58,151 bases of DNA, from positions 1 to 58,151 of the forward strand of contig JAFIED010000088.1 of assembly GCA_020832805.1 (NCBI GenBank), written 5' to 3'. The DNA is from Pararhodobacter sp. (GTDB lineage: Bacteria > Pseudomonadota > Alphaproteobacteria > Rhodobacterales > Rhodobacteraceae). The position numbers were made by a program, and so were the translations under genes. The notes under the pieces are model-generated. The model made no database searches and was not told the DNA's origin. It worked only from the letters and a program-made list of their open reading frames with translations. Positions 26,026 through 34,400 of the stretch are shown here, one piece after another; within the stretch, counting starts at the first letter, position 1, and each line of letters starts with the position of its first letter.

Positions 26026-26751
26026 ATGACCAACCCCACCGCGGCGATGCTGGTGATCGGCGACGAGATCCTTTCAGGCCGCACGCGCGATTCGAACATG
26101 CATCATCTGGCCAGGGAGCTGACAGCACATGGCATCCGGCTGGCAGAGGCGCGGATGGTGGCCGACGAGCACGCCGGCATTATTGATGCCTTGAACGATC
26201 TGCGCGGGCGCTTTGATCATGTCTTTACCTCGGGCGGGATCGGGCCCACGCATGACGACATCACCGCCGATGCGGTTGCAGCAGCGTTTGGTGTGCCTAT
26301 CGACATTCGCGCAGATGCCCGCGCGCTGCTGGAAGCCCATTACCAGCGCACCGGGCTGGAACTGAATGCCGCGCGCCTGCGCATGGCCCGCATCCCCAAT
26401 GGCGCCAGCCTGATTGATAACCCGGTTTCGGCCGCGCCGGGCTTTACCCTGGGCAATGTGCATGTGCTGGCCGGGGTGCCGGCGATCTTTCAGGCGATGC
26501 TGTCCAGCGTGCTGCCCAGTCTGACAGGGGGCGATGCCCTGCTCAGCCAGGCGGTGGATGTGCACCGCGGCGAGGGCGAGATCGCCGGGCCGCTGGGCGA
26601 ACTGGCAGCGCGCTATCCCGCGCTTGGTTTCGGGTCCTACCCTTGGATCCGCGATGGCGCGCATGGCACCCAGATCGTGGTGCGCGGCACCGACGGTGCG
26701 CTGCTTGATGCCGCAATGGTTGAACTGATGACCCTGCTGGACAAACGCTGA
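26026..26751 (+). CDS. CinA/MoaB-like molybdopterin-binding domain protein
   Basis: 241 residues. The MoCF_biosynth/CinA N-terminal fold is recognisable: AAMLVIGDEILSGRTRDSN, FDHVFTSGGIGPTHDDITADAVAAAFG, NPVSAAPGFTLGNVHVLAGVPAIFQAML. It lacks the CinA C-terminal amidase (PncC) domain. In such proteins the domain binds nucleotides or pterins and sometimes acts as an NMN or ADP-ribose pyrophosphatase. A good AAAGGG ribosome-binding site precedes the ATG. It starts a three-gene run coupled by TGATG overlaps with the GNAT and AhpD-like genes. Confidence 0.88.
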   Translation: MTNPTAAMLVIGDEILSGRTRDSNMHHLARELTAHGIRLAEARMVADEHAGIIDALNDLRGRFDHVFTSGGIGPTHDDITADAVAAAFGVPIDIRADARALLEAHYQRTGLELNAARLRMARIPNGASLIDNPVSAAPGFTLGNVHVLAGVPAIFQAMLSSVLPSLTGGDALLSQAVDVHRGEGEIAGPLGELAARYPALGFGSYPWIRDGAHGTQIVVRGTDGALLDAAMVELMTLLDKR

Positions 26752-27518
26752 TGATCACACCGGGCGCCACGGACCTGCACGCCGCACTTGACGCCACCTG
26801 GCCCAGCGCTGCAACGCACGTTTGCGGCCCCTTCCTGTTGCGCCAGGGGGATGGCGGGGGCAAACGCGTCAGCGCAGCCACGCTGATACAGACCGTTTTG
26901 CCCGCTCCAGAAGAGATTGCCCGCGCCGAGCATGCCATGCGCGGCATGGGACAGGATGCGCTGTTCATGATTCGCAATGCGCAGGCGGCACCGTCCGACG
27001 GCGCGCTGGACAGCGCACTGGACGCGCGCGGCTACAAGATCGCCGATCCGACGGTTTTTTACTGCGCCCCGGTCGATGGCGTTGCCCGTGTACCCCGCCC
27101 CATGGCCACATTCCCTGTCTGGCCGCCGCTGGCATTGCAACTCGCCCTTTGGGACGATGCAGGCATCGGTGCTGCGCGGCAGGCTGTGATGCGCCGCGTC
27201 GCCGGGCCGAAGCGCGCGTTCATGGCCCGGCATCGCAACCGCGCTGCCGGGGTGGCTTTCGGCGCGCTGGACCCGGAAACGGGCATTGCCATGCTGCACG
27301 CGCTTGAAGTCGTGCCCGACTTCCGGCGCGAAGGGGTGGCGCGCGAACTGGTGGGCGCCATTGCCCAATGGGCCGCAGACATCGGCGGCACCCATTTTGC
27401 CCTGGCCGTCACCGAGGCCAACAGGGAGGCACGCGCGCTTTACCAACGTCTCGGCATGGCCGAAACAGGCCGCTATCATTACCGGCACCAGCAGACCGCT
27501 GATCGAAAGGACCCCTGA
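26751..27518 (+). CDS. GNAT-family N-acetyltransferase
   Basis: 255 residues. The acetyl-CoA-binding motif lies in the C-terminal half: ALEVVPDFRREGVARELVGA (Q/RxxGxxG/A), followed by FALAVTEANREARALYQRLGM, the canonical NxxAxxxYxxxGF-like end. The N-terminal ~120 residues are less conserved. Start and stop overlap both neighbours by one base (TGATG), so the three genes are co-translated. Acceptor unknown. Confidence 0.85.
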   Translation: MITPGATDLHAALDATWPSAATHVCGPFLLRQGDGGGKRVSAATLIQTVLPAPEEIARAEHAMRGMGQDALFMIRNAQAAPSDGALDSALDARGYKIADPTVFYCAPVDGVARVPRPMATFPVWPPLALQLALWDDAGIGAARQAVMRRVAGPKRAFMARHRNRAAGVAFGALDPETGIAMLHALEVVPDFRREGVARELVGAIAQWAADIGGTHFALAVTEANREARALYQRLGMAETGRYHYRHQQTADRKDP

Positions 27519-28084
27519 TGAGCGACCGCATCACCGCACTTGACCTGCCCGCCGCTGACCCGCTGCCCGAAGCCACGGCGCGCTATTTCGATATCTGCCG
27601 GGAAAAGCTGGGCATGGTACCGAATGTGCTGCAGGCTTACGCGTTCGATATCGAAAAGCTGAATGCCTTTACGGCCATGTATAACGACCTGATGCTGGCG
27701 CCCTCTGGCTTGACCAAGCTGGAACGCGAGATGATCGCGGTTGTTGTCTCGTCGATCAACCGGTGCTGGTATTGTCAGGTGGCGCATGGCGCTGCGCTGC
27801 GTGCGTTGTCAGGTGATCCCGCGCTGGGCGAGGCGATGGTCATGAACTGGCGGGCGGCCCGGCTGGATGCCCGTCAAACCGCGATGCTGGCATTCGCCGA
27901 AAAGGTTACCCGACAAAGCGCCGAAATCACCGAGGCCGACCGCAAGGCCCTGCGCGAACAGGGCTTTACCGACCGCGATATCTGGGACATTGCCGCGGTG
28001 ACAGGGTTTTACAACATGTCGAACCGCGTCGCCTCGGCCGTGGGGATGGAGCCAAACGCAGAATATCACGGGCAGTCGCGGTAA
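27518..28084 (+). CDS. AhpD/carboxymuconolactone decarboxylase-like peroxidase-related enzyme
   Basis: 188 residues. The AhpD-type redox motif is NRCWYCQVAHGAALRAL (CxxC-xxxH), followed by the four-helix core RLDARQTAMLAFAEKVTRQS and a C-terminal AAVTGFYNMSNRVASAVGM. The two cysteines could reduce peroxides or serve as a general disulfide reductant. The length fits the uncharacterised peroxidase-related enzyme subfamily. It ends the CinA-GNAT-AhpD run; the next gene is convergent 27 bases away. Confidence 0.9.
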   Translation: MSDRITALDLPAADPLPEATARYFDICREKLGMVPNVLQAYAFDIEKLNAFTAMYNDLMLAPSGLTKLEREMIAVVVSSINRCWYCQVAHGAALRALSGDPALGEAMVMNWRAARLDARQTAMLAFAEKVTRQSAEITEADRKALREQGFTDRDIWDIAAVTGFYNMSNRVASAVGMEPNAEYHGQSR

Positions 28085-28111
28085 CCGCGGCACTGTGTTG
28101 CCTGCGCGCGT

Positions 28112-29287
28112 CTAATCGAGCCCCGCGATCTGGCGCAGGTGGCTCATGCGCCGGGCAAAGACCGTCTCGAACGTATTGGCGCGGGCGTGATCCAGCGCCC
28201 AGGTCGACGCTCGGATGATCAGTTCGCGATCCCTGTCCAGCCGCAGTATCTGCCGCGCCAGGGCACTGGCATGCGCCGACACCACCCAGCCGGCACCGGC
28301 CTCTGCCTGCAGACGGCGCCACTGGGCGTTGTCATAGCCCAACACCGGCAAACCACAGCCCATTGCCTCGATATAGCTGGAAACCGGGTCTGCCATGCGG
28401 CGCGGCGACAGAAAGACATCGGCGTTGCGGCGCAGATGCGGGACCAGCGCGGCATCGAAACCCGGCGGCGCGGAAAGATGCACGTGTTTCTTCAGGCCCA
28501 GCGCCGCAACACCGTCCTGCAGCCGCGGCGCCAGCGAACCTGTGCCGAAAAGCTCCATTCGAAACGGCAACCCGGCAGTATGCAACAGATGCGCCACGGC
28601 CAGCAGATCCGATACACCGGCCTCAGGCTCGAACGCACCGAAATAGCTCAGGGTCAATGGCGCACCCGCGCGCAGCCTCTGTGCCCGCGCTGTCTGGTCC
28701 GGGCCACGCGCCAGCATCGGCATACGCATGCGGTTATCCATATAGGCCAGGGTGCGCGGGTTCAGCCTGCCATAGACATCGCTGGCCAAAGGGCCGTTGC
28801 AATGTACACCGTCAGCCTGTCTCAGTGCCTGCCGCAGGGCGCGCTCCTTGCCCATGGTCCATTGCATGCCGCGCAGCCGGCTTAACGGGTTTCGGCCACT
28901 GTCATGGCGGATCGCCCCCAAACGGCCGGACAAGGGCTGTTCGACCGTGTAGACCAGCCGCCCCAACCGCCCCTTCAGCCGCGCGGGCATGTCCAGATAC
29001 TGCATGTCATCTGCGGCACAGTAGACAAGGCTGGCCTCCTGCAGCAGCAGATCGGGCACGGCGTCGCCCGGATCTTGCACGATCAGGTTGAAATCAAGTT
29101 GTCGGGGCGAAAACCGCATGCCACCGGGAATGCTGGCTGTCCCCCTGCGCATCAGGCAATAGACCTTTCCGGGCCATAGCTGGCAATGCAGCCGCATGCC
29201 CTCGACAAACGCGACATCAAGCACCACCTCGCCTGCCGGTGTTTCCACGATCGGCGCTGGAGAGATCATCAACAATGTGGGCATCAT
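28112..29287 (-). CDS. Glycosyltransferase family 4-like protein
   Basis: About 391 residues from the ATG at 29287 (a GTG at 29320 is also in frame). GT-B fold: an N-terminal LLMISPAPIVETPAGEVVLD and a C-terminal donor domain with LTLSYFGAFEPEAGVSDLLA, FRMELFGTGSLAPRLQ, LKKHVHLSAPPGFDAALVP and ADPVSSYIEAMGCGLPVLGY. The last has the E(x)7-like donor-binding segment typical of GT4. It is divergent from the SGNH-GH-GT2 operon with a 165-base gap that should contain both promoters. Probable role in surface polysaccharide synthesis; sugar unknown. Confidence 0.8.
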   Translation of the reverse strand: MMPTLLMISPAPIVETPAGEVVLDVAFVEGMRLHCQLWPGKVYCLMRRGTASIPGGMRFSPRQLDFNLIVQDPGDAVPDLLLQEASLVYCAADDMQYLDMPARLKGRLGRLVYTVEQPLSGRLGAIRHDSGRNPLSRLRGMQWTMGKERALRQALRQADGVHCNGPLASDVYGRLNPRTLAYMDNRMRMPMLARGPDQTARAQRLRAGAPLTLSYFGAFEPEAGVSDLLAVAHLLHTAGLPFRMELFGTGSLAPRLQDGVAALGLKKHVHLSAPPGFDAALVPHLRRNADVFLSPRRMADPVSSYIEAMGCGLPVLGYDNAQWRRLQAEAGAGWVVSAHASALARQILRLDRDRELIIRASTWALDHARANTFETVFARRMSHLRQIAGLD

Positions 29288-29452
29288 GCAAAACCGGGTC
29301 TGTATCGGCGGCACCGGCACCTGTCAGGCTGACATGGGCTTTCGGGTGCTTGCCGCGTTGGCTGCACAAAACAGCGTAACCGCGCCGAAAGTCCATCGAA
29401 AATCGGGCAACAAAAGGGTATGTATGCAAGGGCAGGCGGGAAAGACAGGACG

Positions 29453-30439
29453 ATGGGCAGACAAATGTTCTATGGGCTGAGCGCCCTTGTGCTGGCTTTG
29501 ATACTGTTGGTGGGCGGCTGGGCGGCCTATCGGCTGAAGGCAGAGCCACCCTTGCCCCCGCTAACCGTTGTGGTGCCGAATACCCCGGTGCTGGATGCCC
29601 CGGAATCGGGCATGCGGGTATTCCACCTGGGCCACAGCCTGGTCAACAGGGACATGCCGGCGATGCTGGCGCAGCTTGCCCATGCCGCCGGGTTGCCAGA
29701 GCATGACTACAACCTGCAACTGGGCTGGGGCGCCACGCTGCGCGCGCATTACGAACCCGAGGTCGAGGTTCCGGGCTTTGCCAGCGAAAACGACACACCG
29801 CGCTTTCGTTCCGTGCATGAGGCCGTCGCCAGCGGCGAGTATGACGCGGTGGTGTTGACCGAGATGGTCGAACTGCGCGATGCCATCCGCTGGCACGATG
29901 GCCCGGTCTATCTGCAGCGCTGGGTGCAGGCCATTCGCGCCGTTCGCCCCGATACGCGGGTTTTTCTGTACGAAAGCTGGCACGCCCGGCAGGATACCGA
30001 AAGCTGGCTGGCCCGGCTGGACAACGACCCCGCAGAGCTTTGGCAGGGGCGGTTGCTGGCGCAGATCTGGGGCGACCGGCGCGCCGGATCGGTTCATGTG
30101 ATCCCGGCGGGGCGGGTACTGGCAGCCTTTACCCGCGCACTGGCCGATGTCGGCGGATTGCCGGGCATGGCCGATGAAACCGCACTTTTCGCCCGCCTGC
30201 CCGATGGCTCGCTGGACGAGGTGCATATGAACGATATGGGCAATTATCTGGTGGCGCTGACCCATTTTGCCGTGCTGTATCAGCGGCCACCGCTGGGTTT
30301 GCCACATGCGTTGACCCGCGCCGACGGAACCCCCGCCGACCCGCCCGCACCAGATGTGGCAGAGCTGATGCAGCGCATCGTCTGGGATACCGTCAGCCAA
30401 CTGCCTGTCACTGGCCTGCCGCAAGAGGCAACACCATGA
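29453..30439 (+). CDS. SGNH-hydrolase-like exported protein
   Basis: 328 residues from the ATG at 29453, with ACAGGA upstream. A single N-terminal membrane anchor or uncleaved signal (GLSALVLALILLVGGWAAYRL) is present. The remainder fits an SGNH-like fold: MRVFHLGHSLVNRDMPAML (block I, GHS in place of GDS/GNS), AVVLTEMVELRDA, FLYESWHARQD, and DEVHMNDMGNYLVALTHFAV with the D-x-x-H pair of block V. Such proteins are often polysaccharide O-acetyl esterases or transferases. Its stop overlaps the start of the next gene (ATGA). Confidence 0.65.
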   Translation: MGRQMFYGLSALVLALILLVGGWAAYRLKAEPPLPPLTVVVPNTPVLDAPESGMRVFHLGHSLVNRDMPAMLAQLAHAAGLPEHDYNLQLGWGATLRAHYEPEVEVPGFASENDTPRFRSVHEAVASGEYDAVVLTEMVELRDAIRWHDGPVYLQRWVQAIRAVRPDTRVFLYESWHARQDTESWLARLDNDPAELWQGRLLAQIWGDRRAGSVHVIPAGRVLAAFTRALADVGGLPGMADETALFARLPDGSLDEVHMNDMGNYLVALTHFAVLYQRPPLGLPHALTRADGTPADPPAPDVAELMQRIVWDTVSQLPVTGLPQEATP

Positions 30440-32163
30440 TCAATAATCGGTTTATGGCGATTCTTTTGGCGATTGTTGCGCTGTTCGGCTTGTCCGGTGC
30501 GCCCTTTGTGACCGGACACGGGGCGCAGGCAGAGACTGTCAGCGTGGCCGCCCGCGAGGGGCGGCGCAATCTGGCATTCAACCTGGCAGCGCATGGTGAC
30601 TGGTCCACGCAACAACCCTTCATCGATATCATCCGTCTTGCCCGCCCCTGGGAGGGGCACCTGCGCGGTCAATGGGGCGGGGTAAGCGAGGCAGAGCTGA
30701 TCACCGCCGGGCACCTGGACGAAAACGGGTGGGTGCTTTCGGTACCGGGCAATGTGGTCAAGCTGGCATCGCTTGTTCTGGTAGACATGCCGGCCGAGAT
30801 GACCTCGCTTGCCGGCCGTTACCATGTCAGCTGGGAGGGGTCGGCCCATCTGGGTTTTTCGGGCCTTGCCCGCAACGTGCGCTATACCGGGCGCAACAGC
30901 GCAACCTTTGAATACACCCCCGGGCCCGGCCTTGTGATCGTGGAATTCAACCGTGGCGATCTGCGCAACCTGACCATCGTGCATGAACGCCATCTGGAGC
31001 GCTTTGCCGATGGCGAGATTTTCAACCCCGACTGGCTGGCACTGATTGGCGATGCCGAAAACCTGCGCCTGATGGACTGGATGGCGACCAACAATTCCGA
31101 ACTGGTCGAATGGTCAGACCGCCCGCAGATTTCGCATTACACCTGGGCGCGCGGCGTGCCGGTCGAGATCTTGCTGGAACTGGCCAACCAGACCGGTGCC
31201 GAACCCTGGTTCACACTGCCGCATCTGGCCAGCGACGACTACATACGCCGTTTCGGTGAAATGGTGCGCGAAGGGCTGCGCCCGGATCTGCGCGCATGGG
31301 TAGAGTTTTCCAACGAGGTCTGGAACTGGTCGTTTGCCCAGGCCCAATGGGCCGAAGATCAGGGCCGTGCCCGCTGGAACCGCGAAAACGTCTGGGTTCA
31401 ATACTATGCATTGCGCGCGTCAGAGATGGTGCGCATCCTTGATCAGGTGTTTGCTGATGAACCTGAGCGGCTGGTGCGGGTGCTGGGATTCTTTACTGCC
31501 TGGCTTGGGCTGGAGAGCGACATCCTGAACCCACCGCTGTTGCGCGCTGAAGATCCGTCAGCCCCGCCGCCCTATACCCTGTTCGACACCTATGCGGTGA
31601 CCGGCTATTTCAGTGCCGATCTGCACAGCGAGCCGCGCAGACCCATGGTGCAGGCATGGCTTGACGAAAGCCTGCGCCGCGCCGAGGCACAGGCCGATGC
31701 CGAAGGGCTGAGTGGCGCGGAGCGCAGCGCGTTTGTAGAGTCGCATCGCTTTGACCATGCCATCGATATGGCAGGGCGCGAACTGATGGACGGCGCTGTC
31801 TCTGGTGATGCAACCATGACGGTGCAGGGTCTGCTGGACAGCATGCTGAGCCATCACGCCGCGGTGGCAGCCGCGCATGATCTGGCACTGGTCATGTATG
31901 AAGGGGGCACGCATGTCGTTGCCATGCCGGATCAGCATGATGACGATGACCTGATCGCCTTTTTCACCGCGTTGAACTACAGCGCGGAGATGGGTGCGCT
32001 GTATACGGCGCTGATAGAGGGCTGGCACGCGCTGACCGTTGCGCCCTTCAACGCATATTTCGATGTCGGTGTTGCCAATCGCTGGGGCAGCTGGGGCCAC
32101 CGCCGCCATCTGGACGATGATAACCCGCGCTGGCAGGCACTGATGCAGGCAACCATGCCATGA
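30436..32163 (+). CDS. Secreted glycosidase-like protein (TIM-barrel, clan GH-A-like)
   Basis: 575 residues. The signal peptide is clear (RFMAILLAIVALFGLSGAPF ... AQA). The central region looks like a (beta/alpha)8 glycoside hydrolase: ARGVPVEILLELANQTGAEPWF, DLRAWVEFSNEVWNWSF (NE pair for the acid/base) and LALVMYEGGTHVVAMPD (candidate nucleophile Glu). A beta-rich N-terminal part precedes it (~35-190). I do not recognise a specific GH family. Encoded between an SGNH-like protein and a GT2, with ATGA overlaps on both sides, it probably trims or modifies an exported polysaccharide in the periplasm. Confidence 0.65.
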   Translation: MINNRFMAILLAIVALFGLSGAPFVTGHGAQAETVSVAAREGRRNLAFNLAAHGDWSTQQPFIDIIRLARPWEGHLRGQWGGVSEAELITAGHLDENGWVLSVPGNVVKLASLVLVDMPAEMTSLAGRYHVSWEGSAHLGFSGLARNVRYTGRNSATFEYTPGPGLVIVEFNRGDLRNLTIVHERHLERFADGEIFNPDWLALIGDAENLRLMDWMATNNSELVEWSDRPQISHYTWARGVPVEILLELANQTGAEPWFTLPHLASDDYIRRFGEMVREGLRPDLRAWVEFSNEVWNWSFAQAQWAEDQGRARWNRENVWVQYYALRASEMVRILDQVFADEPERLVRVLGFFTAWLGLESDILNPPLLRAEDPSAPPPYTLFDTYAVTGYFSADLHSEPRRPMVQAWLDESLRRAEAQADAEGLSGAERSAFVESHRFDHAIDMAGRELMDGAVSGDATMTVQGLLDSMLSHHAAVAAAHDLALVMYEGGTHVVAMPDQHDDDDLIAFFTALNYSAEMGALYTALIEGWHALTVAPFNAYFDVGVANRWGSWGHRRHLDDDNPRWQALMQATMP

Positions 32164-33011
32164 ACCACCCTGTCCCTTCGGCAGGGCGTTTGGCAATCAG
32201 TGTCATCATCCCCGCCAACAACGAGGCCGAATGGATAGTGCCCTGCCTGCGCGCGCTGCTGGCCTCGCAAGAGGTGGATCTGCAGGTTGTGATCGCCGCC
32301 AATGCCTGCCAGGATGACACGGTGGCGCGCGCGCGTGCGCTGGCGCCGGAATTTGCCGCGCGTGGCTGGCAACTGGACGTGCTGGACCTGCCCGATCCGG
32401 GCAAACCCGGCGCCCTGAACGCTGGTGATGCAGCAGCATGCTATCCGTTGCGCGCCTATCTGGACGCCGATGTCACCGTATCACCCCCGCTGATGGCGCA
32501 ACTGGCGCAGGCATTGGCAACCAAGGCGCCGCGCTATGCTTCGGGCACACCACGGGTTACGGCGCAGGGTTGGGTGGCGCGGGCTTATGCCCGTTTCTGG
32601 TGCAGTCTGCCCTTTGTTGCCGATGGCGTGCCGGGCTTTGGCCTGTTCGCGGTGAATGCCGCGGGCCGAAAGCGCTGGCATGCCTTTCCAGACATCATTT
32701 CGGATGACACCCTTGTGCGTCTGCATTTTGCGCCGTCCGAACGGCAGCGGGTGACGGCACCCTATGACTGGCCCATGGTCGAAGGGTTTGGCCGGCTGGT
32801 GCGCGTGCGCGCCCGCCAGGACAGGGGCGTGGCCGAAATCGCCCGCCTGTACCCGGCGTTGATGGCAAACGAAGCCAAGAGCCGGCCCGGCAAACGGTGG
32901 TTGATCGCCCGTGCGCTAACCAATCCGCTGGCTTTTGCCATTTATGCCGCGGTTACGCTGGCAGTCCGGCTGGGCGCGGGTGGTCATTCCGGCTGGGTGC
33001 GCGGCCGTTGA
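32160..33011 (+). CDS. Glycosyltransferase family 2
   Basis: 283 residues. GT-A signatures: ISVIIPANNEAEWIVPCLRA, VVIAANACQDDTVARARA, GALNAGDAAACYPLRAYLDADVTV (DAD metal site), SGTPRVTAQGW and FPDIISDDTLVRLHF (acid-catalyst ED/DD region). One or two hydrophobic stretches at the C-terminus (LAFAIYAAVTLAVRLG) suggest membrane association. It is coupled to the upstream glycosidase-like gene and overlaps the convergent GT4 gene by 28 bases. Confidence 0.87.
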   Translation: MNHPVPSAGRLAISVIIPANNEAEWIVPCLRALLASQEVDLQVVIAANACQDDTVARARALAPEFAARGWQLDVLDLPDPGKPGALNAGDAAACYPLRAYLDADVTVSPPLMAQLAQALATKAPRYASGTPRVTAQGWVARAYARFWCSLPFVADGVPGFGLFAVNAAGRKRWHAFPDIISDDTLVRLHFAPSERQRVTAPYDWPMVEGFGRLVRVRARQDRGVAEIARLYPALMANEAKSRPGKRWLIARALTNPLAFAIYAAVTLAVRLGAGGHSGWVRGR

Positions 33012-34204
33012 GCGAAAAGAGCAGCCAGCATAGCTGCCGATGAATCGATATCGTGCCGTGCCAGCGCGCGGGCGCGCGCGCTGCGTCCCATCTGGGCCAG
33101 CCGCTCGGGCTGGGTCAGGGCCAACTCGCATAGCGCATCGGTCAGGGCCTCGGTGCTGCCAGCCGGCACCAGCCAGCCGGTGCGGCCCGGCTGCATCAGT
33201 TCCGGAATGCCTGCAACCCATGTGGCAATCACCGGGCGCGCGGCCGCCATCGCCTCCATCACCACCATCGGCAACCCCTCTGCAAACGAGGGCAGCACCA
33301 GCGCATGTGCCTGTTCAACCCGGTTCCGCACGCCGCTTTCGTCCAGCCAGCCGGTCAGGGTGATATGGTCGCCCAGCCCGTGATGCGCGATTGCCCGCTC
33401 CAGGGACAGGCGCATGGGGCCATCGCCAACCAGATCAAGCCGCAGCGCAAACCCGCGTCGCACGGCTTCGGCCATGGCATCGATAAGCAGCAACTGTCCC
33501 TTCTGTTCGGCAAATCGCCCGATGGCCACCAGACGCAGCGGCCGGCTGGCCGGCAGGGGGGCGGGTTCGGCATAATGCTGGGGCTCGATGCCGCAGTGAA
33601 CCACCTTCAGTTTCTGCCAATGCCGATGATCAACCCAGCGGCACAACTGGCTGCGCCCATAGCTGGAAATCGCCACGGCGAAATCGGCGCGTTGCAGCTT
33701 CAGGCCCAGCGCGATGGCATCAGGCCGGTCAAATTCTTCGGGGCCGTGCACCGTAAAACTGTAGGGCGGCCCGCCCAGCGCATGTGCCAGCATCGCCACG
33801 GTGGCTGAATTGGTGCCGAAATGCGCGTGCAGCCGTTGCAGCCCCAGCGCGCGGGCGCGGCGTGCCAGCCAGGCGGCCTCAGCCAGATAGATCATATGCC
33901 ACAGCCGCCCTGTCTGTGACCCGCGCCCCGCCCGCATGGCCAGCGCCAGGGCAGACACGAACCGCGCCGGCGCGCGGAACAGAGCCAGCACCAGCGCGAT
34001 TGCCAGTGCGAAAGCCCCCTGTGACAGCACATAATCCGTGGCAGCAGCTTCGGCCTGGTCGCCGGCATCGGCCAACGGCCCGTCATGGCGGCGCATCGCA
34101 AACCGGTGAATGGTGATGCCCCGGCGTTCCAGCGCATGAACTTCGCGCCGGATGAAGCTGTGCGAGGGCGACGGGTAGGTATTGACGACATAGCCGATCT
34201 TCAC
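32984..34204 (-). CDS. Exopolysaccharide glycosyltransferase family 4
   Basis: About 406 residues from a GTG at 34204 (VKIGYVVNTYPSPSHSF); the frame continues to 34648 but without homology. Features: YPSPSHSFIRREVHALERRG, RLHAHFGTNSATVAMLAHAL, FTVHGPEEFDRPDA, LRLVAIGRFAEQKGQLLLID (donor domain start), HITLTGWLDESGVRN and LPSFAEGLPMVVMEAMAAAR (E-x7-E motif). This is the usual layout of bacterial EPS GT4 enzymes. It is divergent from the flippase with a 196-base gap. Confidence 0.9.
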   Translation of the reverse strand: MKIGYVVNTYPSPSHSFIRREVHALERRGITIHRFAMRRHDGPLADAGDQAEAAATDYVLSQGAFALAIALVLALFRAPARFVSALALAMRAGRGSQTGRLWHMIYLAEAAWLARRARALGLQRLHAHFGTNSATVAMLAHALGGPPYSFTVHGPEEFDRPDAIALGLKLQRADFAVAISSYGRSQLCRWVDHRHWQKLKVVHCGIEPQHYAEPAPLPASRPLRLVAIGRFAEQKGQLLLIDAMAEAVRRGFALRLDLVGDGPMRLSLERAIAHHGLGDHITLTGWLDESGVRNRVEQAHALVLPSFAEGLPMVVMEAMAAARPVIATWVAGIPELMQPGRTGWLVPAGSTEALTDALCELALTQPERLAQMGRSARARALARHDIDSSAAMLAALFAQRPRTQPE

Positions 34205-34400
34205 GCGGTACCCTGCCTTGACTTTTGTGGTTGCTTTCGGGACTGGCGCTAAACACCGAATGAGGCCATTTAAAGAAATACCACCGGCGGCGCGACGGCT
34301 TTTGCAGGACGTTCCCGGCTGAACGCGCCACGCCAAACATATGCCGCATTCACCGGCCAGAACTGCCGGCCAGAGCATCCGGCTGCACCAGGGGTCACGC
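34205..34400. other. Divergent promoter region, GT4 / flippase
   Basis: 196 bases between the GT4 start (minus) and the flippase start (plus). It contains an AT-rich patch around 34268-34285 (ATTTAAAGAAATA) in otherwise GC-rich DNA, a plausible promoter or H-NS contact site. No perfect -35/-10 pair was found. Confidence 0.4.
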
